Shown one piece after another: positions 8,709-19,045 of a stretch of 64,000 nt of DNA (positions within the stretch are counted from its first letter, which is position 1; every line of letters starts with the position of its first letter). Both the position numbers and the translations under genes were made by a program. The stretch lies in assembly GCF_001894805.1 (NCBI RefSeq), contig NZ_BCWX01000012.1, forward strand, positions 1 to 64,000. Reading direction: 5' to 3'. The notes below the pieces were generated by a model, which was not told where the DNA came from, did not search any database, and was given only the letters and a program-made list of their open reading frames with translations. The DNA comes from Rhodococcus globerulus NBRC 14531. GTDB lineage: Bacteria; Actinomycetota; Actinomycetes; Mycobacteriales; Mycobacteriaceae.

Positions 8709-11700
8709 TCAGTTGGTCGGCAGGAATGCCTCGTCGAGGATCTCCTGCTGCTCGACGGCGTGAACCTTGCTCGAACCCGAGGAAGGTGCAGACATCGAAC
8801 GACGCGAGATGCGACGGATACCGCTCAACGTGCCGGGCAGGAGTTCCGGCAGAGCCAGGCCGAGGAACGGCCATGCGCCCTGGTTGGCCGGCTCTTCCTG
8901 AACCCAGCGGTACTCGGTTGCATTCGGGTACCGGTCCAAGGTTTCCTGCAGGCGACGCTTCGGCACCGGGTACAGCTGCTCGACGCGCACGATGGCGACG
9001 TCGTTGCGGTTGTCCTTGTGCTTCTTCGCCAGGAGCTCCCAGTACAGCTTGCCGCTGACCAGCAGAACGCGCTTGACCTGATCGCGCGACTCTTCGCCGC
9101 TCTCGATGTTCGGCTCTTCGAAGACAGACCGGAACTTGCCGGTGGTGAAGTCTTCGACGTTGCTGACCGCAGCCTTGTTACGCAGCATCGACTTGGGCGT
9201 GAAGACCACCAGCGGGCGGCGGATGCCGTCGAGGTGATGGCGACGCAGCAAGTGGAAGTAGCTTGCCGGGGTGGACGGAACGGCAACCGTCATCGAACCC
9301 TCGGCGCACAGCTGGAGGAAACGCTCGATGCGGCCGGACGTGTGGTCCGGGCCCTGGCCTTCGTGGCCGTGCGGCAGAAGCAGCACGACGTCGGAGAGCT
9401 GACCCCACTTGGCTTCGCCCGAGCTGATGAACTCGTCGATGATGGTCTGCGCGCCGTTGACGAAGTCACCGAACTGCGCTTCCCACAGCACAAGAGCGTC
9501 CGGGTTGCCCACGGAGTAGCCGTATTCGAAGCCCAGACCCGCGTACTCGGTGAGTGCGGAGTCGTAGACCATGAACTTGCCACCGTTGCCGGCGTTGGCA
9601 GCGATCTCGGCGATCGGGCTGTACTCGTTGCCGGTCTTCCGGTCGATCAGCACAGAGTGACGCTGCGTGAACGTTCCACGCTTGGAGTCCTGACCCGCAA
9701 GGCGAATCAGTGCACCCTGCTCGGCCAGTGAACCGAACGCGAGCAACTCGGCGAACGCCCAGTCGACGTGACCCTCGCGGGCCATTTCGCGTCGCTTCTC
9801 CGCGACAGGCTTGACACGCGGGTGGGTGGTGAAGCCCTCCGGAACGTTGACAAACGCGTCGCCGATGCGCTCGAGAACGTCGGGAGCAACAGCCGTCGTG
9901 AGGCGAGCCGGGGGAGTCTGGTCGAGTTCGACGGACTCCGACGGTTCGGGCTGGAACTTCTCGAGCTCACGGACCTCGTTGAAGACCCGTTCGAGCTGGC
10001 CCTGGTAGTCGCGAAGTGCGTCTTCGGCTTCCTTGAGCGAGATGTCACCGCGACCGATGAGGGACTCGGTGTAGCTCTTACGAACGCTGCGCTTGGTGTC
10101 GATGACGTCGTACATCGCCGGCTGGGTCATCGACGGGTCGTCGCCCTCGTTGTGACCGCGGCGGCGGTAGCAGATGAGGTCGATGACAACGTCCTTGCCG
10201 AACTTCTCACGGAAGTCGACAGCCAGCTGAGCAACCCAGACACATGCCTCGGGGTCGTCGCCGTTGACGTGGAATACCGGTGCGGCGATCATCTTCGCGA
10301 CGTCCGTGCAGTACTCGGACGAGCGTGAGTGCTCCGGTGCGGTGGTGAAACCGACCTGGTTGTTCACGACGATGTGCACGGTGCCGCCGGTGCGGTATCC
10401 GCGCAGCAGCGAGAGGTTCAACGTTTCCGCGACAACACCCTGACCGGCAAATGCCGCGTCACCGTGAAGCATGAGCGGGAGAACGGTGAAGCCCTCTTCG
10501 CCCTTGTCGAGGATGTCCTGCTTGGCGCGAACCAGGCCTTCGAGAACCGGGTCGACGGCCTCGAGGTGCGACGGGTTGGCCGTCAGGGACACGGCGATGT
10601 CGTTGTCACCGAACATCTGGATGTAGGTGCCCGAAGCGCCGAGGTGGTACTTCACGTCGCCGGAGCCGTGAGCGGCGGCCGGGTTCATGTTGCCCTCGAA
10701 CTCGGTGAAGATCTTCGAGTACGGCTTGCCGACGATGTTGGCCAGCACGTTGAGGCGACCGCGGTGCGGCATGCCGATGACAACCTCGTCGAGCTGATGC
10801 TCGGCAGCCTGGTCGATGACGGCGTCCATCATCGGAATGACGGTCTCGGCACCCTCGAGCGAGAAGCGCTTCTGACCGACGTACTTGGTCTGCAGGAAGG
10901 TCTCGAAAGCCTCGGCAGCGTTGAGCTTGCTCAGGATGTACTTCTGCTGAGCAACCGTCGGCTTGGCGTGATGCCCTTCGACGCGATCCTGGATCCACTG
11001 ACGCTGATCCGTCTCGAGGATGTGCGTGTACTCGACACCGACGTGGCGGCAGTACGCGTCGCGAAGCACGCTGAGCACGTCGCGCAGCTTCATCTTCTCT
11101 TTGCCGTGGAAGCCGCCGACCTTGAACTCGCGGTCCAGATCCCACAGCGTCAAGCCGTGGCTGATGACGTCGAGGTCGGGGTGGCTGTGGAACTTGTCCT
11201 TGACGAACTGCAAGGGGTCCGTATCGGCCATGAGGTGGCCGCGGTCACGGTAGGCCGCGATCAGTTCGAGAACGCGGGTGTTCTTGTCGACCGCGCCTTC
11301 CGGCACGTCCTTGCGCCAGCGAACCGGCTCGTACGGGTTGCCGAGTGCGTGGAAGATCTCGTCGTAGAACTCGTCGCTGATCAGCAGGTTGTGGATCGTG
11401 CGAAGGAAATCGCCCGATTCGGCACCCTGGATGATGCGGTGGTCGTACGTCGACGTGAGCGTCATCAGCTTGCCGACGCCCATCTCGGCCAGCTTCTCGT
11501 CGCTTGCGCCCTGGAACTCGGCGGGGTACTCCATCGCGCCGGCACCGATGATGGCACCCTGGCCCTTCATCAGGCGGGGGACGGAGTGAACCGTGCCGAT
11601 GCCGCCCGGGTTGGTCAGCGAGATGGTGACGCCGGTGAAGTCTTCGCCGGTGAGCTTGCCTTCACGGGCGCGGCGGACGATGTCCTCGTACGCGGCGTGG

Positions 11701-12461
11701 AACTGGACGAAGTTCATCGCCTCGGTGTTCCGGATAGCGGCGACGACCAGTGAGCGGTTGCCGTCCTTACCGGGAAGATCGATCGCCAGTCCGAGATTGG
11801 TGTGCTCGGGGGTGACCGCATGCGGCTTGCCGTTGATCTCGGCGAAGTGGCGGTTCATGTTGGGGAACGCGTTGACGGCCTGGATGATCGCGTAGCCCAG
11901 CAGGTGGGTGAACGAGATCTTGCCGCCGCGAGTGCGCGCGAGGTGGTTGTTGATGACGATGCGGTTGTCGAACATCAGCTTCGCGGGGATCGCGCGAACG
12001 CTGGTAGCGGTCGGGATCTCGAGCGAGGCCGACATGTTCTTGACTACTGCGGCTGCCGCGCCGCGAAGAACCTTCGTCTCTTCCGCGCCGCCGGCCGGAG
12101 CCGGCTTCGCGGGAGCGGCCTTGGCGGCCGGGGCGGGCTTGGCCGCAGGCGCTGCGGCGGGCTTGGCCGCGGGCGCTGCGGCGGGCTTGGCCGCGGGCGC
12201 AGCGGCCTTCGGTGGAGCCGGGGGTGCGGGCGGAGCGGCCTTAGGAGCAGCAGGCGGAGTGCGCACAGCGGCGGGGGCGGCTGCGTTGCCGTTCGTGGCA
12301 GTTCCGTTTCCACCCCCCGTGTTCGCCGACTCCGGCGAGTAATCGGTCAAGAATTCGTGCCAACTCGGATCCACGGACGACGGATCGTCCTGGAAGCGTT
12401 GGTACATCTCGTCAACCAGCCACTGGTTCTGTCCGAATTGGGATGTAGAACTGCTGCTCAC
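8709..12461 (-). CDS. kgd: Multifunctional 2-oxoglutarate decarboxylase/dehydrogenase E1-E2 fusion
   Basis: This 1250-aa cytoplasmic enzyme of the actinobacterial TCA cycle joins an E2-like succinyltransferase domain to a thiamine-diphosphate E1 domain. Residues 1-40 match the conserved N-terminal helix. An Ala/Pro/Lys-rich linker spans about 42-127. The acyltransferase active site [13 protein letters not shown] holds His at about 341. E1 motifs follow, including [13 protein letters not shown] and [14 protein letters not shown]. It replaces a separate SucA/SucB pair and works with Lpd and a lipoylated E2. In mycobacteria the GarA protein inhibits it, as family knowledge. It is monocistronic between two hairpins, and a CRP-type site lies about 100 bases before the ATG. 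Confidence 0.96.
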   Translation of the reverse strand: MSSSSTSQFGQNQWLVDEMYQRFQDDPSSVDPSWHEFLTDYSPESANTGGGNGTATNGNAAAPAAVRTPPAAPKAAPPAPPAPPKAAAPAAKPAAAPAAKPAAAPAAKPAPAAKAAPAKPAPAGGAEETKVLRGAAAAVVKNMSASLEIPTATSVRAIPAKLMFDNRIVINNHLARTRGGKISFTHLLGYAIIQAVNAFPNMNRHFAEINGKPHAVTPEHTNLGLAIDLPGKDGNRSLVVAAIRNTEAMNFVQFHAAYEDIVRRAREGKLTGEDFTGVTISLTNPGGIGTVHSVPRLMKGQGAIIGAGAMEYPAEFQGASDEKLAEMGVGKLMTLTSTYDHRIIQGAESGDFLRTIHNLLISDEFYDEIFHALGNPYEPVRWRKDVPEGAVDKNTRVLELIAAYRDRGHLMADTDPLQFVKDKFHSHPDLDVISHGLTLWDLDREFKVGGFHGKEKMKLRDVLSVLRDAYCRHVGVEYTHILETDQRQWIQDRVEGHHAKPTVAQQKYILSKLNAAEAFETFLQTKYVGQKRFSLEGAETVIPMMDAVIDQAAEHQLDEVVIGMPHRGRLNVLANIVGKPYSKIFTEFEGNMNPAAAHGSGDVKYHLGASGTYIQMFGDNDIAVSLTANPSHLEAVDPVLEGLVRAKQDILDKGEEGFTVLPLMLHGDAAFAGQGVVAETLNLSLLRGYRTGGTVHIVVNNQVGFTTAPEHSRSSEYCTDVAKMIAAPVFHVNGDDPEACVWVAQLAVDFREKFGKDVVIDLICYRRRGHNEGDDPSMTQPAMYDVIDTKRSVRKSYTESLIGRGDISLKEAEDALRDYQGQLERVFNEVRELEKFQPEPSESVELDQTPPARLTTAVAPDVLERIGDAFVNVPEGFTTHPRVKPVAEKRREMAREGHVDWAFAELLAFGSLAEQGALIRLAGQDSKRGTFTQRHSVLIDRKTGNEYSPIAEIAANAGNGGKFMVYDSALTEYAGLGFEYGYSVGNPDALVLWEAQFGDFVNGAQTIIDEFISSGEAKWGQLSDVVLLLPHGHEGQGPDHTSGRIERFLQLCAEGSMTVAVPSTPASYFHLLRRHHLDGIRRPLVVFTPKSMLRNKAAVSNVEDFTTGKFRSVFEEPNIESGEESRDQVKRVLLVSGKLYWELLAKKHKDNRNDVAIVRVEQLYPVPKRRLQETLDRYPNATEYRWVQEEPANQGAWPFLGLALPELLPGTLSGIRRISRRSMSAPSSGSSKVHAVEQQEILDEAFLPTN

Positions 12462-12561
12462 GGCAGGTGTTCGCCTCGTTTCTATTTCGGTACCCGATCA
12501 GAGCGCCTATATACATGAGATTAGCCCGAGCGTGTGACCAGCAATTGTGCGGCACACAATT

Positions 12562-12577
12562 TGTGATCTGTCTCACG
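12562..12577. promoter_or_regulatory. CRP/GlxR-type binding site upstream of kgd
   Basis: TGTGA, six bases, then TCACG matches the CRP/GlxR consensus TGTGA-N6-TCACA at nine of ten half-site positions. It lies about 100 bases before the kgd start. It abuts a second inverted repeat, AATTGTG-N5-CACAATT at 12543-12561. In corynebacteria 2-oxoglutarate dehydrogenase is under GlxR control as family knowledge; its use here is inference. Confidence 0.5.
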
Positions 12578-12630
12578 GCGGCGCGTAATCTTTCGACTTC
12601 GCGACGCCACTCGGCGGTACAAATCTGTCA

Positions 12631-15600
12631 CTACTGCCGTGCGACGGGGTTACCTTCGACGACAGTTCTCGCTGACAGATTATTCCCTTCGCGCGCCCGA
12701 GATGCATCCCAGAGTCTCGAGTAGTGACCATTGGCATACCGCAGGAGCGCGTGCGGGCCGTATTCAACGATACGTCCCCGGTCAACTACGACAATCAGGT
12801 CGGCACGTGCGGCCGTCGCGAGGCGGTGTGCAACAACGATCGAGGTCCTTTTCCGGGTGACCGACCGACTTGCTTCGAGGACCATTTTCTCGGTCGCGGG
12901 ATCAAGCGTCGCGGTCGCTTCGTCGAGCAGCAGGAGGTCCGGGTCGACCAACTCGGCGCGCGCGAGTGCGATGAGCTGTCGCTGTCCGGCCGACAGTCCT
13001 TGCCCGCGTTCCCCGACCGGATGATTCATGCCGCCGCGCATGTCGGCGATCGCGCGCAGTGCACCGACGGCGCGTGCGGCCTGCTCGATGTCGACATTCG
13101 ACGCGTCAGGTCTACCGAAGGCGATGTTCTCCGCGACGCTGCCGGTGAACAGATGCGCTTCCTGCGGTACGACGCCCAACCTGTGGCGGTACTGCGTCAG
13201 GTGAAAATCACGGATGTCGGTGCCGTCGACCTGCACTGATCCGCTGGTCGGATCGTAGAATCTGGCCAGTAGTTTGACCACTGTCGACTTCCCGGCGCCC
13301 GTCCGTCCGACCAGCGCCACGGTTGTTCCGGCCGGGATGTGTAAGTCGATATCGGTGAGGGCGTCGACCTCGGCGCCGGAATATCGAAAGCCGACATCCC
13401 GCAGATGAACGTCGCCGTCCAGGTGTCCGTCGAGGGAGATCAGGTCCGCGGAGTCGGCTGTTTCGATGGAACTGGGCGTCCGGAGAAGATCCCCGATCCG
13501 CTTGAGCCCCACGTTTGCCTGTTGGTAACCGTCGAACACCTGTGAGAGTTGCTGAATCGGTCCGAACAACAGGCCCAGGTACAGAACAAAGGCGATCAGA
13601 ACACCCGCGGACGTCGAGCCGTCGGACACCTGACGGGCTCCGACGAAGACCACACCCGCAAGCGCGAGATCGGAGAGAAACGCGATGAACGGGAAGTACA
13701 GCGAAATTGCCCGCTGTGAACGCATCCGTGACCGGCGGTAGCTTTCGGCGCGCTCGGCAAATCGGCGTGCGGCGCCCTCTTCCCGGCGGTAGGCCTGCGC
13801 TGCCCGCAACCCGGTGATGTTCTCCTGGAAATCCGCGTTGACCATGGAGATCCGCTCGCGGGACTGGCTGTACGCCACTGCGGAGAACTTTCGGAAGATC
13901 AGGGTCGAGATGATGAGCGGCGGAATGACGGCGAGCGCCACCAACGCCAGGGTCACATCGGTGACGAGGAGGGCGATCGCGATGCCGCCTATCGTCAGGA
14001 CACTCACGATTGCGGTCGACATTCCGGTCTGGATGAACGACGACAGTGCGTCGACGTCCGTGGTCATCCGGGTCATGATCCGCCCGGACAGTTCGCGCTC
14101 GTAGTAGTCGAGACCAAGCCTCTGCAGGTGTGCGTAGCTGCGGATACGTAGCCCGAACAGGACCCGCTCGCCCGCTCGGGCGGTGAGGACCGTCATCACA
14201 GCGACTATCGCCCAGCCCGCCACCACCAGCAGCGCGCCCAGTATCGCCGCGACGGTGAGAGTCCCTGAGTTCTTGTCGACAACCCCGTGGTCGATCGCGT
14301 ACCGAACCAGTGACGGGAAGGCAATCGTCGCAGCGGAATCAAGAGTCAGGCACACGACGACTGCCACCAGAATCCAGCGAACCGGGCGGAGTATCCGAAG
14401 CAGTGAGAACTGCGGATCTGACTCGCGAAGGTGCGCAGTGTCGGTGGTCGGAGCCTCGCGCAGCGGAGGCAACGCGTCGAGCGCAGCCTCCAACGACGGT
14501 GTGATGGCCAGAGCACCGGCCGCACCTGCCGAATCGGCAGGGGATACCGCCGGCCACAGTTGCTCGGCAGTGGGTTCGGAGTGGTCTGGATCGAATGGTT
14601 CGATGTCGGTAAGTGCAGGGTCGGTGGCTGCCGGCTCATCGCTCGAGGTGGCGAAAAGGGCCCGAAACAGTGGGCACCGCGCTTCCAACTCGTCGACCGT
14701 CCCGGAGTCGATGATCCGCCCCTGGTCGAGGACGGCAATTCGATCAGCCAGGGTCAGGGTCGATCGGCGGTGCGCAAGGATGAGAGTTGTCTGCCTGCGC
14801 CTGGCCCGGAACGCGTCGAAGATCGCCGCTTCGGTGGCAGCATCGACGGCCGAGGTGGCGTCGTCGAGGATGAGGATTCGAGGGTTCACGAGTAGGGCGC
14901 GCGCGAGCGCGATGCGCTGACGTTGCCCGCCTGAGAGCGTCAGACCGCGTTCACCGACAACGGTGTCGTAACCGTCCGGAAGCGCCTCGATGAACTCGTC
15001 GGCGTGGGCCATTGCGGCCGCTGCGCGGATGTCGTCGGCGGACGCGTCCGCGCGGCCTAGGGCGATGTTGGCGGCGACGGTGTCGGAGAACAGGAACGGC
15101 TCGTCGAAGGCCAGGCCGATTGCAGCGCGGAGTTGCTCGCTGCGAAGTTCGCTGATCGGCAGCGACGCGTCGGCGCTGTCGAGACTGATGGTCCCGGACT
15201 CGGGCGCGTAGAAGCGGGGGAGCAGCAGCGACAGTGCTGTTTTTCCCGAACCGGCTGGTCCGACGACGGCGACGGTCTCGCCTGGTTTGATCTGCAGGTC
15301 GAGACCGGACAAGACACGGCGGTCGGAATCGAAGCCGAAAGTGACGTCGTCGAACGTGACCCCGAGCGGTCCGTCGGGGAGATCGAGCGGATGGTCGGGT
15401 TCGGCGATGTCGGGCCCCGCGCCGATTACGTCGTAGACGCGTTCGACGGCGGCGCGGGCGAGTTGTGCCATCACCACGACGGAGGACAGCGTGCGCGTGA
15501 CCGCGGTCATCGTCACGATGTAGGTCGCGAACGCGAGGAAAGTACCGATGGTGATCTGGCCGTGGAGTGCAAGATAACCACCGACAGCGATCACTGCCAC

Positions 15601-16380
15601 CTGTCCCAGTTGGGGTAGTGCGGCCATCGTCGGCGTGAAACGGGAGTTGATCCGGGCCACGCGCATCCGTTCGCCATAGAGCGTTCGGCCGTGTTTCTCG
15701 AGTTGATCGATTGCTCGTTCTTCTTGCCCGAATCCCTTCACCACCCGAACCCCGGTGACGGTTTCCTCGACGTGCTGGGCGAGGTCGGCGGCGCGCTGCT
15801 GCGCCGACCAGGTGGCGGCGTAGAGGGTCGGTCGCATCAGGAAGACCACAAGCCCGACAGCGGGGATGATCGCCAGCGCGATGAGGGTGAGCAGGGGCGA
15901 GAGCCACGTCATGATGCCGATGGCCAGCACAAATTGCAGCAGGGCGCCGGCGGACATCGGGACCATCGCGAGCAGACCCTGCACGAGTTGCAGATCGGAG
16001 ATCGAGCGCGAGACGACCTGCCCGGTGCGGATGTCGTCCTGCCCGCGGCCGTCGAGTCGCTGCAAGGAACCGAGCAACGCGAGTCGCAAGTCGTGCTGGA
16101 CGTCGAGTGAGAGACGACCGGCCAGCATTCGTCGGCCGTACTGACAGGCGAAGCGCACGATCGCCAAGCCGGCGATAGCGAGTGCGGTGAGTGTGATGAC
16201 GGTGCCGGCGTTCTGCTCGCCGGCCGCATCGAGGGCATAGCGGGTGAGCAGCGGGAAGGAAATGTCGATGGTTGCGGCGACCACCGTCACGGTGAGCGCG
16301 CCGATTGCCAGCCGGCGGTGCAGCCAGCAGGCATGGACCAGTCGGCGTATCCACCCCGGGTTGTCAGCGATCGTGTTCAT
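12631..16380 (-). CDS. Two-half (TMD-NBD-TMD-NBD) ABC multidrug exporter, Rv0194-like
   Basis: This 1249-aa exporter has both half-transporters on one chain. In the first half the membrane domain covers roughly residues 20-310. Its NBD has GPAGSGKT at 374-381, LSGGQ at 482-486 and LDDATSAVD with Asp at the catalytic Glu position near 507. The second half has Walker A GRTGAGKS, the altered signature LSAGQRQ and a normal LDEATATLD. The ATG giving MNTIADNPGW was used; the open frame upstream runs into another gene and lacks family similarity. I recall M. tuberculosis Rv0194 as having this layout. The substrate is unknown. The gene stands alone between kgd and an ABC-2 pair. Confidence 0.9.
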   Translation of the reverse strand: MNTIADNPGWIRRLVHACWLHRRLAIGALTVTVVAATIDISFPLLTRYALDAAGEQNAGTVITLTALAIAGLAIVRFACQYGRRMLAGRLSLDVQHDLRLALLGSLQRLDGRGQDDIRTGQVVSRSISDLQLVQGLLAMVPMSAGALLQFVLAIGIMTWLSPLLTLIALAIIPAVGLVVFLMRPTLYAATWSAQQRAADLAQHVEETVTGVRVVKGFGQEERAIDQLEKHGRTLYGERMRVARINSRFTPTMAALPQLGQVAVIAVGGYLALHGQITIGTFLAFATYIVTMTAVTRTLSSVVVMAQLARAAVERVYDVIGAGPDIAEPDHPLDLPDGPLGVTFDDVTFGFDSDRRVLSGLDLQIKPGETVAVVGPAGSGKTALSLLLPRFYAPESGTISLDSADASLPISELRSEQLRAAIGLAFDEPFLFSDTVAANIALGRADASADDIRAAAAMAHADEFIEALPDGYDTVVGERGLTLSGGQRQRIALARALLVNPRILILDDATSAVDAATEAAIFDAFRARRRQTTLILAHRRSTLTLADRIAVLDQGRIIDSGTVDELEARCPLFRALFATSSDEPAATDPALTDIEPFDPDHSEPTAEQLWPAVSPADSAGAAGALAITPSLEAALDALPPLREAPTTDTAHLRESDPQFSLLRILRPVRWILVAVVVCLTLDSAATIAFPSLVRYAIDHGVVDKNSGTLTVAAILGALLVVAGWAIVAVMTVLTARAGERVLFGLRIRSYAHLQRLGLDYYERELSGRIMTRMTTDVDALSSFIQTGMSTAIVSVLTIGGIAIALLVTDVTLALVALAVIPPLIISTLIFRKFSAVAYSQSRERISMVNADFQENITGLRAAQAYRREEGAARRFAERAESYRRSRMRSQRAISLYFPFIAFLSDLALAGVVFVGARQVSDGSTSAGVLIAFVLYLGLLFGPIQQLSQVFDGYQQANVGLKRIGDLLRTPSSIETADSADLISLDGHLDGDVHLRDVGFRYSGAEVDALTDIDLHIPAGTTVALVGRTGAGKSTVVKLLARFYDPTSGSVQVDGTDIRDFHLTQYRHRLGVVPQEAHLFTGSVAENIAFGRPDASNVDIEQAARAVGALRAIADMRGGMNHPVGERGQGLSAGQRQLIALARAELVDPDLLLLDEATATLDPATEKMVLEASRSVTRKRTSIVVAHRLATAARADLIVVVDRGRIVEYGPHALLRYANGHYSRLWDASRAREGNNLSARTVVEGNPVARQ

Positions 16381-16421
16381 CTCGATCCACGGTAGACCCG
16401 GGGGCAGACACGCTTGATCAC

Positions 16422-17195
16422 TCAGGTGATGTCGCGCATCCTGGTGCGCAGCCAGCCGCCCCCGACGAGTGCGACGACCCACGCGGCGAGGATCATCGCT
16501 GCACCCGGCCAGGAACTCAACACGTCGATGTCGATCGACGGCGCGGCATTGACCAGCACTCCGAGGGTGGCCGACACCGGCAGTGCCTTGCCGATACCGT
16601 CGGCACCGACGGCAAAGGCCAAGGCTCGCAGAATCCATTCACCGAAGACGAACCAGCCGACCACGGACAGCATGCCGACCACTTGTGAGCCGGCGAGCAG
16701 TGTGACGCCTGCACCGATCAATGCCCACAGCGCGCAGGCGACTATTCCGACGCCACAGATCGCAAACAGATCCGCGGTGAAGCTGAAGTCGCGAGTGAAC
16801 AGGATCATCGCGCCGACGGCAACGACCTGCACTACCAGTGCGTATCCGACCGCGAATGCGGCAACAACACCCAATTTGGCGGCCAACACCGCGTCGCGTC
16901 CGCGGGCGGTGAGGAATGTCGTGGTGTATGTGGCGTAGGTGAATTCGTTGCCCGCGGCGGTTGCACCGAACAACGCCGCAAAGACGAGGGCGATGGTGGT
17001 GGGTCCGCCAACCGCGATGGCAGTGGACACGAGATTCACGTCGAACGCGGTGTCGGCTCGCTCGGCAATGGCCTCGACAATCGGACGAGTGAACGACGCG
17101 GCCGCGAGCGCAACAACGACGGGTGCCACAGCGAGTGCCCACCAATAGCGCAGCGAGAGGACCTTCTTGATTTCTGCTTGTGCGAGCGTCGTCAC
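16422..17195 (-). CDS. ABC-2 type transporter permease
   Basis: This 257-aa membrane protein is the permease partner of the ATPase encoded just upstream. It has about six hydrophobic segments, starting near residue 18 (YWWALAVAPVVVALAAASF). It also has the short ABC-2 pattern GNEFTYATYTTTFLTARGR, resembling bacitracin- and antibiotic-type export permeases. Its ATG overlaps the ATPase stop (ATGA). Direction of transport is presumed export and the cargo is unknown. Confidence 0.82.
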   Translation of the reverse strand: MTTLAQAEIKKVLSLRYWWALAVAPVVVALAAASFTRPIVEAIAERADTAFDVNLVSTAIAVGGPTTIALVFAALFGATAAGNEFTYATYTTTFLTARGRDAVLAAKLGVVAAFAVGYALVVQVVAVGAMILFTRDFSFTADLFAICGVGIVACALWALIGAGVTLLAGSQVVGMLSVVGWFVFGEWILRALAFAVGADGIGKALPVSATLGVLVNAAPSIDIDVLSSWPGAAMILAAWVVALVGGGWLRTRMRDIT

Positions 17196-18232
17196 CGGTG
17201 GCCTCCCGACGGTCCGTAGGCGGTGGGACCGTAGTAGCCCGACGGTGGACTGTAGTGACCGGATGGCGGGCCGTAATGGCTGGATGGCGGACCGTGTCCG
17301 GGATGGCCGGTGGCATAGTGCGGTGTGGTCATGGCCACGAACAGTTGCTCGAGATCCGCGTGATCAGCGACGACACTGAAGATCGTGACGCCGGAGGCTG
17401 CCGCAACCGGAGCAAGTGCGTCGCTGTCGGTACCGCTGACGGCGAGTCGGCCGTCCGGTGCGATCGTGGCCGCCGTGATCCCGCGGGCGGCCAGCGCCGT
17501 CGCGAACAGCGCGGGGTTGGAGCACGAGACCATCAGTCGACTCTGATGTGATGCGCGGAGGGCCTCGACACTGCCGTCGTAGACCAGAGAACCGGCGCTC
17601 AGAAGCACCAGGTTGTCCACGACGGGTTCCACCTCGCGTAGCGCCTGGCCCGTGATCAGCACGGTTCGCCCGGACTCGGCAAACGTCGTCAAGAACTGCT
17701 GTAACCAGGCCGTGCCTTCGGGTTCGAGTCCGTGGGTGGGTTGGTCGAGCACCAGGATTTCCGGGTCCCCGAGCAGCGCGGTGGAAAGTGCGAGCCGTTG
17801 CTGCATTCCCAATGAGAAAAGCCCGGTTCTCCGGTCGGACGCCGAACTGAGTCCGACTGCCGCGAGAACCTGTGTCGCTCGCTGGGCGGGCAGGCCGATC
17901 GCGGCAGCGTAGATGTCGAGGTGAGCGCGCGCCGTCCGCGCTGGATGGAGGCCACGTGTGTCGAGGACGGCACCCACAGTCCGGGCGGGCGATGCCAATT
18001 TCGAGATGGGGAGACCGTTGATCGTCGCGGATCCATCGCTGGGCGTCACTAAACCGAGCAGCATGCGCAGAGTCGTGGTTTTTCCGGCGCCTGAGGGGCC
18101 GAGCAAGCCGGTGATCGAGCCGGCGTGGACGTCGAAGCTCAGGTCGTTGACCGCCCGTGCCGCTTTGAACGTCTTGGTCAAACCGCGAACTTCGATGGGC
18201 GCGGAGACCCGCCCCGGTGCACTACTGGTCAA
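17192..18232 (-). CDS. ABC transporter ATP-binding protein with Gln at catalytic Glu and a Pro/Gly/Tyr tail
   Basis: This 346-aa ATPase is for the neighbouring ABC-2 permease. Walker A GPSGAGKTT is at residues 45-53 and the signature FSLGMQQR at about 139-146. Walker B reads ILVLDQPTHGLEP, so the usual catalytic Glu after the Walker B Asp is Gln (about residue 164). The D-loop Asp is Glu. The last 40 or so residues are a low-complexity tail of repeated PPSG-(H/Y)-Y-(G/S) units. The start is a TTG preceded by GGGAG. Substitution of the catalytic Glu usually slows ATP turnover strongly in this superfamily, so activity is uncertain. Confidence 0.85.
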   Translation of the reverse strand: MTSSAPGRVSAPIEVRGLTKTFKAARAVNDLSFDVHAGSITGLLGPSGAGKTTTLRMLLGLVTPSDGSATINGLPISKLASPARTVGAVLDTRGLHPARTARAHLDIYAAAIGLPAQRATQVLAAVGLSSASDRRTGLFSLGMQQRLALSTALLGDPEILVLDQPTHGLEPEGTAWLQQFLTTFAESGRTVLITGQALREVEPVVDNLVLLSAGSLVYDGSVEALRASHQSRLMVSCSNPALFATALAARGITAATIAPDGRLAVSGTDSDALAPVAAASGVTIFSVVADHADLEQLFVAMTTPHYATGHPGHGPPSSHYGPPSGHYSPPSGYYGPTAYGPSGGHR

Positions 18233-18286
18233 AGATGCTCCCGCGTCGACGGACGTTGTGTTGTGTCGAGCCTACGTTCTCGGCTG

Positions 18287-19045
18287 TTATCCGCGGAGTA
18301 CCCGAGTGGTGGTGGCGGGATCGGGCGTGAAGTCGTCCTCGGGGAGAATGACGAGGTGATCGGTCCAGCGCGCCGGGGCCGGGCCAAAGGCGTCGCGCGC
18401 ATTCTTGACGACGCCCTTACCGATGACGCGGTTGCCTGCGCCACCGATGACCGCGCCGATCCCGGCGGGGACCAGCTTGCCGAGTATGAGTGCGCTTCGC
18501 TTTGCGGCGTATTTCATCACGAACTTGCGGACCAGCGTGCTGTTCATTCCGCGCATCGTGGAACTCGGGATTTTGCTGGTGATCGCGGTGCCCCAGTTCT
18601 TGGCGGTGACCCCGGTGACCTTCTGGACGATTTCCATGCCGGATTCGCCGAGGGCGACAGCGAGGACGAGGGCGCGTCGTTGTTGGTGGTTCTCGATGGA
18701 GATTCCGTGGACCGACGCGACTGCCAGAGTGAGAAGTGCCGATGCTTCGAGGAAGAATGCCGACTCCGCGCCGACCGCGGCGATCGATGCCACAGTTCCG
18801 ACGCCGGGGATTGCGGCTGTGGCGCCGACCGCGCTGCCACTTCCTGTGACGGCCAGGAGAAACATCTTCTCAAGTCGATCGATGATCTGGGCCGGAGACT
18901 CGTCCGGATGCGAGTGCCTGACGTGCTCTACGTACTTGGCGACGGCGGGCGCCTGGAGGCGGCTGCCGTTGTCGAGTACCGAGATGAGGATTTTCTCGAC
19001 CCGCCCGGCGTCGTTGCTGCTTGCGTTGTCGATCGACTTGGCCAT
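18287..19045 (-). CDS. Conserved membrane-associated protein, Rv1249c-like
   Basis: This 252-aa protein has no assigned function. I recall M. tuberculosis Rv1249c, of similar length, lying next to kgd. The middle has two hydrophobic, Gly/Ala-rich stretches. The first covers AVGATAAIPGVGTVASIAAV and the following ALLTLAVASVHGI; the second is ILGKLVPAGIGAVIGGAGNRV. Together they suggest membrane insertion or an EcsC-like helical fold. The ATG giving MAKSIDNAS was chosen over one 11 codons upstream. It is separate from the ABC pair by about 55 bases and may be co-transcribed with it. Confidence 0.7.
   Translation of the reverse strand: MAKSIDNASSNDAGRVEKILISVLDNGSRLQAPAVAKYVEHVRHSHPDESPAQIIDRLEKMFLLAVTGSGSAVGATAAIPGVGTVASIAAVGAESAFFLEASALLTLAVASVHGISIENHQQRRALVLAVALGESGMEIVQKVTGVTAKNWGTAITSKIPSSTMRGMNSTLVRKFVMKYAAKRSALILGKLVPAGIGAVIGGAGNRVIGKGVVKNARDAFGPAPARWTDHLVILPEDDFTPDPATTTRVLRG

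Noticed and set aside
10329..11753. 474-codon open frame on the plus strand inside kgd
   Set aside because: It is the antisense shadow of the E1/E2 coding region, whose product is unmistakable. Composition is Val/Asp/Leu-biased with no recognisable domain.
12044..12313. Pro/Arg-rich frame in the kgd linker region
   Set aside because: It comes from the low-complexity Ala/Pro/Lys linker read in another frame; repeats there are explained by the protein linker, not by a separate gene or repeat element.
14951..16354. 467-codon Arg-rich frame inside the first half of the ABC exporter
   Set aside because: It is a same-strand, shifted-frame shadow; the exporter frame contains all ABC motifs.
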